Shown here: positions 18,908-26,429 of the stretch, one piece after another | How the letters are laid out: every line of letters starts with the position of its first letter | Numbering within the stretch: position 1 is the first letter of the stretch | NCBI GenBank assembly: GCA_938084585.1 | Contig: CALKFF010000029.1 | Span: 1 to 64,000, forward strand | Reading direction: 5' to 3' | DNA length: 64,000 nucleotides | From: an uncultured Flavobacteriales bacterium | Lineage (GTDB): Bacteria > Bacteroidota > Bacteroidia > Flavobacteriales_D > Sanyastnellaceae | Translations under genes and position numbers: made by a program | Notes under the pieces: generated by a model | What the model was told of the DNA's origin: nothing | The model's input: only the letters and a program-made list of their open reading frames with translations | Databases searched by the model: none

Positions 18908-19805
18908 CACCCTCGGTTCGTTTGCGGATGCCGTCCATGATGGCCTGTCCACCTAAAGACAACAGTTCGTGCGCCCAATCGGCGCCCAACGCGGCATGGG
19001 CCTCCTCCGAGGTGCGCTCGATGCGCAGTTCAGCTTGGCCGTCGAGGGAATTGAGGCAGCCCGTGAAGGTCACATGGTCGCCTTGGACCCTGGCGTGGGC
19101 GCCGATGGGCGCCGCGCACCCCCCTTCCAGGGCATACAGAAAAGCCCGTTCAATGGACGCCGCCATGGACGAGTCGGGGTGGTCCAGATGCGCCACCATG
19201 TGCTTCAAGTCCGCTCGGCCTTCCAAGCCCACCACCAAGATGCTGCCCTGGGCAGGTGCTGGGACCATCCAGTCCAAATGCTCCACGCCCTTGAGGCCGT
19301 CAAGCAAGCCGAGCCGATCGAGGCCTGCCGCGGCGAAGATGCCGCCACGCCAGGGGTTGCCCTGCACCTTGGTCAACCGCGTCTCGACGTTGCCGCGCAA
19401 CCCCACCGAAGTGTGGTTGGGGTGTCGGTACAGCCATTGGGCCTTGCGGCGAATGCTGCCGGTGGCCACCACGGTGGACGCAGGGTCTTGGCCGACCAGG
19501 ACGTCGCCTGGCAGCCCGCGCTCCAGCACCGCCCAAGCCTCCATGGGCGCGAGAAGTTGCGTGGGCACGTCCTTCATGCTGTGCACCGCCACATCCACCT
19601 CACCCGCAATCAGGGCGTTGTCGAGGGCTTTGGTGAAGATGCCCGTCCCCATGCTTTGCAAAGGCCGGTCTTGGATGCGGTCCCCTTTGGTTTGGATGAC
19701 CACAAGCTCGGCCGACACGCCAAGCTCCGCCAAGGCGCCTTGGACGCGTCGCGCCTGGTACAAGGCGAGTTGGCTCCCACGCGTGCCTATTTTCACGTTC
19801 AACAT
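18900..19805 (-). CDS. hemC: HemC, hydroxymethylbilane synthase
   Basis: 301 residues from the ATG at 19805. Marks: IGTRGSQLALYQA at the start, KGDRIQDRPL, the catalytic Asp in VDVAVHSMKDVPT, RRKAQW, LRGNVETRLTK and the dipyrromethane cofactor cysteine C230 in ALEGGCAAPIGAHA. It polymerises four porphobilinogens. The gene starts one base after the hemA stop. The upstream in-frame ATG at 19838 lies in hemA and is less likely. Confidence 0.95.
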   Translation of the reverse strand: MLNVKIGTRGSQLALYQARRVQGALAELGVSAELVVIQTKGDRIQDRPLQSMGTGIFTKALDNALIAGEVDVAVHSMKDVPTQLLAPMEAWAVLERGLPGDVLVGQDPASTVVATGSIRRKAQWLYRHPNHTSVGLRGNVETRLTKVQGNPWRGGIFAAAGLDRLGLLDGLKGVEHLDWMVPAPAQGSILVVGLEGRADLKHMVAHLDHPDSSMAASIERAFLYALEGGCAAPIGAHARVQGDHVTFTGCLNSLDGQAELRIERTSEEAHAALGADWAHELLSLGGQAIMDGIRKRTEGDD

Positions 19806-19806
19806 G

Positions 19807-21051
19807 TCAGGAATTGGAGGGATGAAACGCTTGGCCAAACACCTCCATGTCTTCCTCCACCTTGTCGCTTTTGGTCTTCAAATACGTGGCCACCTGGGTG
19901 GTGACTTTCTGAATGAGCTTGTCGGAGAGTTGCACCAACCGCGCCTCGTCCTCGCTGCCGTCGGCCTTGAGCTTGCCCAACTCGACGTCGCGGTAATTCC
20001 GCAAGGTTTGGGTCACGGCCCCCAACAAAGGGGCCACCTTGGAGGCGTCCACCCAGGCCTGAAATTCCTGCAATTCTTCCTCCACGATGCGCTCGGCATG
20101 GGGGAAGTGGTGCTTGCGCGCGTTCAACTGGCGCAAGGCGTGTTGGCTCATCTCGTCCACGTCCACCAACACCACGTTGGGGTGGTCCGCCACGGCAGGA
20201 TCCACATTGCGGGGCATGCTCATGTCGAGGACGAGCAAGGTTTGGTCGGCGCGAATCATGTCAGGGGTGACGGTGTGCCCTTGCGCCCCAGTGGCGACAA
20301 TCAGCACCCGTGCCTTGCGGATGGCCGTGACCAGCCCGTCGAGGGGCGCTGGGGTGAACCCGTACACGTCCGCCGCGTGCCTGGCCTTGGCTTCGTCGCG
20401 GTTGACCACGGTGATGGACGCCTTGCTGGCGTGCTTCGCCAAGTTCTTGCAAGTGTTTCTGCCCAGCTTGCCGAGTCCAAACAACACCACCTCCACCCCT
20501 TCCAGGCTGGACAAGTGATGTCGCATGCATTGCACCGCACTGAACGCGACCGACGTCGCGCCGGAGCTCAGCCCCGTCTCCGACTTCACCCGCTTGCTGG
20601 CCTTGAGCACCAACGACACCACGCGGTCCAACCACGCGACGTCTCCACCGAGGTCTTTGGCCTGACGAAGCGCCAGTTTCAATTGGCCGGCGATTTCTGT
20701 GTCGCCTGGGATTTGGGATTCAAGGGCGCAGCCCACGCGGAACAAGTGCGCCACCGCCTCCATGCCATGAACGGCAAGTTGGGCTCGGGCCCACGCGTCG
20801 TCGTCCACGGCCATGTGCGCTTGAATCACGTCGTGGGCATGGTCCGTCTCCAAGTCCGACCAGTACACCTCTGTGCGGTTGCAGGTGGAAAGCACCATCG
20901 CGTTGTGGGCCCCTTGGGCATTCAGCGCCGCGAGCAACTTCCCCTGGGTTTTAGGGGCCAGGGTGAAGGCGTCGCGCGAGCTGGCTTCCGCCTTCTTGAA
21001 GGAAAAACTCAACGCTTGAAACGTCCCCAGCACCTTGTCCACACTTGCCAT
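19807..21051 (-). CDS. hemA: HemA, glutamyl-tRNA reductase
   Basis: 414 residues. Catalytic Cys57 in LSTCNRTEVY, then a Rossmann NADPH domain (VVLFGLGKLGRNTCKNL) and the C-terminal dimerisation helix (residues 330-414). It starts the C5 pathway by reducing glutamyl-tRNA(Glu) to glutamate-1-semialdehyde, which HemL (divergent neighbour) converts to 5-aminolevulinate. It is first in the hemACDEBN unit. A TAGTTTTG box lies five bases before the ATG, so the transcript may be leaderless, or translation may start at a nearby later codon. Confidence 0.94.
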   Translation of the reverse strand: MASVDKVLGTFQALSFSFKKAEASSRDAFTLAPKTQGKLLAALNAQGAHNAMVLSTCNRTEVYWSDLETDHAHDVIQAHMAVDDDAWARAQLAVHGMEAVAHLFRVGCALESQIPGDTEIAGQLKLALRQAKDLGGDVAWLDRVVSLVLKASKRVKSETGLSSGATSVAFSAVQCMRHHLSSLEGVEVVLFGLGKLGRNTCKNLAKHASKASITVVNRDEAKARHAADVYGFTPAPLDGLVTAIRKARVLIVATGAQGHTVTPDMIRADQTLLVLDMSMPRNVDPAVADHPNVVLVDVDEMSQHALRQLNARKHHFPHAERIVEEELQEFQAWVDASKVAPLLGAVTQTLRNYRDVELGKLKADGSEDEARLVQLSDKLIQKVTTQVATYLKTKSDKVEEDMEVFGQAFHPSNS

Positions 21052-21056
21052 CGTGG

Positions 21057-21064
21057 CAAAACTA
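21057..21064 (-). promoter_or_regulatory. Putative -7 box (TAGTTTTG) of the hemACDEBN operon
   Basis: Exact TAnnTTTG on the minus strand five bases before the hemA ATG (21051). A transcript from it would begin about at the ATG. No TTTG at -33. Confidence 0.4.
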
Positions 21065-21203
21065 GGGGGGTGTTTTCGTGGGAAGGGCCTTCAGATTGTC
21101 CGCGTTTTGTCAAACGTGACGGCCAAGGGCACGAAGGCCTTTGAGCCGGGAGAAGTGGTTTGTTCTTTCGCCGTGCGGCAGGCCAAACCTCCGCACGCCC
21201 CTC

Positions 21204-22247
21204 ATGAAACAAGGCATCTTTCTCATCAATCTGGGCTCACCCGACAGCCCCACCAAGGAAGACGTGCGCACGTATTTGGACGAATTCCTCATGGACCCGC
21301 GCGTGGTGGACTTGCCCAAGGTGTTCCGGACACTGCTCGTGCGCGGCATCATCTTGAACACCCGACCCAAGAAGTCGGCGGAGGCGTACGCAGAGATTTG
21401 GACGGACGAAGGTTCGCCGCTCATCGTGTACTCCGAGAAGGTGAGGGACCTGCTTCAAGACCGGGTCGACCTCCCTGTGGTGCTGGGCATGCGCTACGGT
21501 TCCATGAGCATCGAAAAGGGCCTCGCACAATTGAAGGAACACGGTGTGGAGCACGCCTTGGTGATTCCCCTGTACCCACAATTCGCCATGTCCACCACCG
21601 AGACGGTCGTGGAGAAGGTGAAAGAGGTGGTGCACGCCTCCCACCCGGGCATGAAGACCGAGTTCTTGCCCCCGTTTTACGGCACCGATGAGTACATCCA
21701 TGCCTTGGCGGAATCGGCGAAGTTGGCCGCGAACCACGAAGACTACGACCGCATCCTGTTCTCGTACCATGGCGTGCCAGAGCGCCACATCCGCAAGTCC
21801 GACCTCACCGGCAAGCACTGCAAGATCGACGGCTCCTGTTGCAACACCCCGAGCCCTGCCCATGCCGAGTGCTACCGGCACCAGTGCTTCGCGACGACCA
21901 AAAACTTGGCCAAGGCCCTCCACCTGCCCGAGGAAAAGTGCTTCAGCGCGTTCCAAAGCCGCCTGGGCCTCGACCCTTGGCTGAAGCCCTATACCGCCGA
22001 CACCCTCGAGAAGATGCCCGACCAAGGCATCAAAAAGCTCGCGGTGTTGACGCCTTCATTCGTGTCCGACTGCCTGGAGACGCTCGAGGAGATGGACATG
22101 GAAAACCGGGAGATCTTCATGGAGGCCGGCGGCGAAACCTACGATTTCATCCCGTGCCTGAACACCAGCGAGGCCTGGATTCAAGCCCTGGAAACGTGGT
22201 CCAACGCGTGGCAGCGCGGGGACCTCACCACCACACCTTTGACATGA
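21204..22247 (+). CDS. hemH: HemH, ferrochelatase with a cysteine cluster
   Basis: 347 residues from the ATG at 21204. Begins [20 protein letters not shown] and has [26 protein letters not shown], the metal-site histidine in [12 protein letters not shown], and SFQSR-like [16 protein letters not shown] with the catalytic Glu region [11 protein letters not shown]. It inserts Fe2+ into protoporphyrin. The segment after SYHG contains several cysteines ([20 protein letters not shown]), resembling the internal iron-sulfur site known in some bacterial ferrochelatases. Divergent from hemA; overlaps hemL by four bases. Confidence 0.93.
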   Translation: MKQGIFLINLGSPDSPTKEDVRTYLDEFLMDPRVVDLPKVFRTLLVRGIILNTRPKKSAEAYAEIWTDEGSPLIVYSEKVRDLLQDRVDLPVVLGMRYGSMSIEKGLAQLKEHGVEHALVIPLYPQFAMSTTETVVEKVKEVVHASHPGMKTEFLPPFYGTDEYIHALAESAKLAANHEDYDRILFSYHGVPERHIRKSDLTGKHCKIDGSCCNTPSPAHAECYRHQCFATTKNLAKALHLPEEKCFSAFQSRLGLDPWLKPYTADTLEKMPDQGIKKLAVLTPSFVSDCLETLEEMDMENREIFMEAGGETYDFIPCLNTSEAWIQALETWSNAWQRGDLTTTPLT

Positions 22248-23527
22248 TCTACCAACGTTCTTCGGCCCTTTTCTCCGAAGCCCAAGCCGCCATCCCCGGC
22301 GGCGTGAACTCCCCGGTTCGGGCGTTCAAGTCCGTGGGCGGCCACCCCATCTACATGGAAAGTGCCCGCGGTGCGCACCTGCGCGACGTGGACGGCAACA
22401 CCTACATCGACTACATCAACTCCTGGGGACCCCAAATCCTGGGCCACGCCCACCCGCCCGTAATCAACGCCGTGAAACGGGCGGCGGAGAAAGGGACGTC
22501 GTTTGGCACCCCCACCGAATTGGAAACGCAGATCGCGGAACTCATTTGTGAGATGGTCCCCTACATCGACCAAATCCGGATGGTCAACTCCGGCACCGAG
22601 GCGTGCATGAGTGCGATTCGGTTGGCCCGTGGATTCACGGGACGGGAGAAGATTGTGAAGTTCGCAGGCTGCTACCACGGCCACTCCGACGCGTTCCTCA
22701 TCCAAGCCGGGAGCGGTGCGGTCACCTTCGGTGCGCCAAGCTCGCCCGGCGTCACCCGTGGCACGGCGAAAGACACCCTGCTCGCGCCTTACAACGACCT
22801 CGGCGCGGTCGAGGCGTTGCTCCAGCAACACGACGGTCAAGTCGCCGCCATCATCGTCGAACCTGTCGCCGGCAACATGGGGTGCATTCCGCCGCAACCC
22901 GGATTCTTGGAAGGGTTGAAAGCCGCCTGTGCCGCACACGGCACGCTGCTCATCTTTGACGAAGTGATGACCGGCTTCAGGCTGGCGGCCGGAGGCGCAG
23001 CCGAAGTCTATGACGTCGCGCCCGACATGGTGTGCTTCGGCAAAGTCATCGGCGGCGGGCTCCCTGTGGGGGCGTTCGCAGCCCGCCGGGAAATCATGGC
23101 CCACCTGGCCCCCGAAGGCCCTGTGTACCAAGCGGGCACGCTCTCGGGCAACCCCTTGGCCATGTCGGCGGGATTCACCCTGCTGTCGGAACTCCACGCC
23201 ACGCCGGAAGTCTATGCGGGCCTGGCCGAACGGGGCGCGTCCCTCGCCCACGGCATCCGCGAAGTGATGACGGAGAATTCGATCCCACACCAGGTCAACC
23301 AGGTCGGGTCCATGTTGTCGTTGCACCTCTGCGAGGACCCTGTGGTGGATTTCGACACCGCGAAGGCTGGCGACAACGCGCATTTCAAAGCGCTCTTCCA
23401 CCACATGCTGGACGCCGGCGTTTACCTCCCTCCGTCCGCCTACGAATCGTGGTTCTTGTGCAGCCTCATCGACGACGCGGCACAGGACCAAACCCTGAAT
23501 GCCCTGCGGTCCTTCAACCTCAGCTGA
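22244..23527 (+). CDS. hemL: HemL, glutamate-1-semialdehyde 2,1-aminomutase
   Basis: 427 residues from the ATG at 22244, which overlaps the hemH stop. Class III aminotransferase: [16 protein letters not shown] near the start, [38 protein letters not shown] and the PLP lysine K267 in [15 protein letters not shown], then [10 protein letters not shown]. It makes 5-aminolevulinate from the HemA product. Its coupling to hemH rather than to hemA is notable. The next gene on the other strand ends immediately after its stop. Confidence 0.95.
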   Translation: MIYQRSSALFSEAQAAIPGGVNSPVRAFKSVGGHPIYMESARGAHLRDVDGNTYIDYINSWGPQILGHAHPPVINAVKRAAEKGTSFGTPTELETQIAELICEMVPYIDQIRMVNSGTEACMSAIRLARGFTGREKIVKFAGCYHGHSDAFLIQAGSGAVTFGAPSSPGVTRGTAKDTLLAPYNDLGAVEALLQQHDGQVAAIIVEPVAGNMGCIPPQPGFLEGLKAACAAHGTLLIFDEVMTGFRLAAGGAAEVYDVAPDMVCFGKVIGGGLPVGAFAARREIMAHLAPEGPVYQAGTLSGNPLAMSAGFTLLSELHATPEVYAGLAERGASLAHGIREVMTENSIPHQVNQVGSMLSLHLCEDPVVDFDTAKAGDNAHFKALFHHMLDAGVYLPPSAYESWFLCSLIDDAAQDQTLNALRSFNLS

Positions 23528-23683
23528 TCACTTCTTGGGCTGGTGCCGCTCGTTGTGGTCGCGGCGCCGCTTGGTCATTTGCTCCAGTTCGGCACCCCAG
23601 TCGTTCAAGTCTTCCGGGTCCTCCGGATTGAACTTCGGAGGGCGCTTGGCGTGCACGTTCTTCAAGTCTCGCTTCCTGCCCAT
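23528..23683 (-). CDS. Small basic protein of 51 residues
   Basis: Open frame from the ATG at 23683 to the TGA at 23528-23530, directly abutting the hemL stop on the other strand. The product (starts MGRKRDLKNVHAKRPPKFN, ends ERHQPKK) is very hydrophilic, lysine/arginine rich, with an acidic patch EDPEDLNDWGAELEQM in the middle. No cysteine and no hydrophobic segment. It looks like a real short gene by composition and by lying tightly between neighbours. Function unknown. Confidence 0.55.
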   Translation of the reverse strand: MGRKRDLKNVHAKRPPKFNPEDPEDLNDWGAELEQMTKRRRDHNERHQPKK

Positions 23684-23767
23684 GTCGATTCAATCGCATT
23701 TGGCAGGAAGTTGTTCATGCCTGAACACAACGTGTTGACATCCAAATCCATGCCCTACCTTGGAGAC

Positions 23768-24958
23768 ATGTCCAAGCTCACCTTCTTCTCGAAAATCGTG
23801 GCAGCCATGTTCTGCATCCTTGCAGGCGTTGGCGTGTCGCGGGGACAGTTGACCACGGAGACCCTTGTGGTCGATGGCGACGCCCGAACCTATTTATTGT
23901 ACTTGCCTGATGGGCATTCTGCGGACCAAACCTGGCCGCTTGTCATGAACTTCCACGGGGGCAGTGGCGCGGCTGAAGGCCAATTGGCTGTGGCCGACAT
24001 GCGGGACCGCGCAGACGAGGAGGGCATCATCTTGGCCTACCCGCAAGCCCTGCCTGACCCCAACGACGGCGGGTCCACGAATTGGCAAGTGGTGACTTCC
24101 GGTGACCTGCCCTTCACGGTGCCCAACCCGCACAGCGACATCGACTTCATCTCGGACCTCGTCGACGCGTTGGTGGCCAACCAAGGGGTCAATCCTGCAA
24201 GGGTGTATGCAATGGGATATTCCAATGGGGGTGGGTTCGCCTACGATTTGGCCTGCCGGCTGAACGACAAAATCACCGGCATCGGGGCCGTGGCACGCAC
24301 CATGTACGCCGAGTCGATGACCTCGTGTGTGGTGACGCACCCCACTCCGGTGGTGACAATTTTGGGCACGAACGATTTCATCTCGAACTACGACGGGGTG
24401 GAATACCAGGGCACGTTGTACTACCACAGCAGCGACGACGTCAACGCCCACTGGGTGGAGGTCAACGGACTCAACCCTGCACCTGAGGTGACCCTCTTGC
24501 CCAACCTGGATGCGACGGACGGCAGCACGGTGGAAGAATCCACGTGGCTCAGCGACGACGGGTGCCACGCCTTGCACCACTACAAAGTGATCGGGGGCGA
24601 TCACGATTGGCCGGGCTCGTTTGGCAATGGAGACATCGTGGCCCACGACTTGATTTGGGACAAGTTGAAAGTCCACGACCACCACGGGCTCATCGGATGC
24701 GAGACCTCTGGGCATGCTGAAGTGGAGGCTGTGGCGAACCACTCCGTGTATCCCAACCCTGCAATGCAAGGGCAATCTGTCGTGTTGACCAGCGGCCAGC
24801 CGTTCGGCGAGGCCATTGTGTTGAATGCCGCAGGCCAAACCGTGAAGCAGCGCAGCTTCCCCCCCACCACACGCACTGATCTGACTTTGTCCAACCTGCC
24901 TGCCGGATTCTACTTTGTGGAGCACGGCGCCATTCGGACCCCGTTGGTCATTCACTGA
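23768..24958 (+). CDS. Secreted PHB-depolymerase-like esterase with T9SS domain
   Basis: 396 residues from the ATG at 23768, chosen because it starts a good signal peptide (KLTFFSKIVAAMFCILAGVGVSRG) and because TACCTTGG lies four bases upstream. The hydrolase has VMNFHGGSG, the nucleophile elbow MGYSNGGGFAYDLACR and GGDHDWPGSFGNGD with the catalytic His. C-terminal 80 residues (VYPNPAMQGQSVVL, EAIVLNAAGQTVKQ, PAGFYFVEHG) are a T9SS type A signal. It is a paralogue of the 1551-3077 product, sharing the unusual LPNLD.TDGS block before the histidine region, but without the DDGSC module. Substrate unknown. Confidence 0.78.
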   Translation: MSKLTFFSKIVAAMFCILAGVGVSRGQLTTETLVVDGDARTYLLYLPDGHSADQTWPLVMNFHGGSGAAEGQLAVADMRDRADEEGIILAYPQALPDPNDGGSTNWQVVTSGDLPFTVPNPHSDIDFISDLVDALVANQGVNPARVYAMGYSNGGGFAYDLACRLNDKITGIGAVARTMYAESMTSCVVTHPTPVVTILGTNDFISNYDGVEYQGTLYYHSSDDVNAHWVEVNGLNPAPEVTLLPNLDATDGSTVEESTWLSDDGCHALHHYKVIGGDHDWPGSFGNGDIVAHDLIWDKLKVHDHHGLIGCETSGHAEVEAVANHSVYPNPAMQGQSVVLTSGQPFGEAIVLNAAGQTVKQRSFPPTTRTDLTLSNLPAGFYFVEHGAIRTPLVIH

Positions 24959-24968
24959 TTCCCCACCC

Positions 24969-26411
24969 ATGCGAACGATCTCATATCTTCTGAGTGCAGC
25001 GTTGTCTGTGGGGCTTGGGCTGCAAGGCTTGGCCCAATGCAACAGCTGCGAACCCGACCTCAGTTGTGCTGCAGCTGATTTTCCCGTGTTGTGTCCCGAG
25101 ACGCTGGCCGACGCCACGGCGGGCGAGCCTTACGAGGAAATCATCACCTTCAACTTGCCGCCTGTTGTGGTCGACCCGGCGACCGACCTCTCTGTGGACC
25201 TGCTGTCCGTGACGATCTCCAGCGTGTTGGGACTTCCATTTGGGTTGGAGTTCACGCCGAGCAATGCGGACGGCACCTACGAACCGGGCAACGGCGAAAC
25301 ATACGGCTGCGCCACCGTGTGCGGCACGCCCCTCTCGGCTGGAGAATACCTCGTGGACATCAACGTGGCGGTGGTGGCCTCGGCGTTTGGGTTCGAACAA
25401 AGCGTGGACCAAAGTTTCTCCCTCGCCCTCACTGTCCTGCCTGGGGACAACCCCGACGCGGTGAGTTCCTTCGAACTCAGCACCCTGTCTGGCTGCGCGC
25501 CACTGGACATGACTGGAACGGCGCTTGTCACCGACGCCGGCGCCTCGTACGCCTGGGACTTCGGCAACGGGCAGGGCTCCGACGAGGCCAACCCCTCCTT
25601 CAGCTTCGACTCGACGGGCACGTACACGGTGCAATTGGCCACGGAAGTGGAAGCCTTGACGTTGACCCAAGTGGCCATCAGCTCACTTGGTGGCGGATGG
25701 GGCCAGGACGTGGACGATTTCTTTGGCCAACCCGACCCCTACTTCGTGTTGAGTGACGCCAACGGCACCCTGTACACCTCCGCCTACGGCTCAGAAACCC
25801 AAAACCCCACCCTCGGCGGGTTCAGCATTTCCTTGAATTTCGGGGCGTCCTACAGCATCGCCTTTTACGACAGCGACAGCTTCTCCAGCGACGACTTCCT
25901 GGGGGCGTCGGACTTTGTGGCGGAAGGGGGTGGCGAAGTGACGGTCTCCAACAGCACGACCGCCACCTTGACACTGACGTCATCCGTCGTGGGCACCTTC
26001 AACGAGTCGCTGAGCGTCGTGGTTTTCGACGACTTGGACGTCTGGCTTGACATGGACGGCGACGGCTTCGGAGACCCTGCGGTGCCCGTCGACGCGTGCG
26101 ACCCTGGCAACACCCTTCCCTACGCCTTCAACGACGCGGACTGCGATGATGCGAACGCCAACGTGTACCTCGACGCTGACCCCACAGGCGAAGGCGTCGA
26201 CAACAACTGCGACGGCCTTTTGAGTCCCGACGAGATGGTGCCTTGCCCTGGAGATTTGAACCTGGACACCCAGGTGTCCGTGGCCGACGTGCTGGTCATG
26301 TTGAGTGACTTTGGATGCATGTCGGCATGCGAGTCGGACTTGACGTCCGATGGGTCGGTCAGCGTGGAAGATCTCTTGGCGCTGCTGGCCTACTTCGGAA
26401 CGCAGTGCTGA
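24969..26411 (+). CDS. Secreted PKD/C2-like protein with dockerin-like C-terminus
   Basis: 480 residues from the ATG at 24969. Signal peptide (1-22, ending QGLAQ). A cysteine-bearing beta region (23-160) is followed by a PKD-like domain (about 170-240, YAWDFGNGQGSDEANP), a C2-like beta region (about 245-320, DPYFVLSDANGTLYTSAYG), a MopE-type acidic segment (DADCDDANANVYLDA, VDNNCDGLLSP) and a C-terminal pair of EF-hand-like loops (DLNLDTQVSVADVL and DLTSDGSVSVEDLL) separated by a C-x3-C. The end resembles a type I dockerin. No enzyme domain. Likely a surface calcium-binding or adhesive protein; it follows the esterase gene by 10 bases. Confidence 0.65.
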   Translation: MRTISYLLSAALSVGLGLQGLAQCNSCEPDLSCAAADFPVLCPETLADATAGEPYEEIITFNLPPVVVDPATDLSVDLLSVTISSVLGLPFGLEFTPSNADGTYEPGNGETYGCATVCGTPLSAGEYLVDINVAVVASAFGFEQSVDQSFSLALTVLPGDNPDAVSSFELSTLSGCAPLDMTGTALVTDAGASYAWDFGNGQGSDEANPSFSFDSTGTYTVQLATEVEALTLTQVAISSLGGGWGQDVDDFFGQPDPYFVLSDANGTLYTSAYGSETQNPTLGGFSISLNFGASYSIAFYDSDSFSSDDFLGASDFVAEGGGEVTVSNSTTATLTLTSSVVGTFNESLSVVVFDDLDVWLDMDGDGFGDPAVPVDACDPGNTLPYAFNDADCDDANANVYLDADPTGEGVDNNCDGLLSPDEMVPCPGDLNLDTQVSVADVLVMLSDFGCMSACESDLTSDGSVSVEDLLALLAYFGTQC

Positions 26412-26429
26412 AGCTGCAAAGACGGAGCC

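Noticed and set aside
18562-21144. Plus-strand open frame of 860 codons across hemD-hemC-hemA
   Set aside because: It lies antisense to three well-supported hem genes, shows no recognisable domain and has shadow-type composition.
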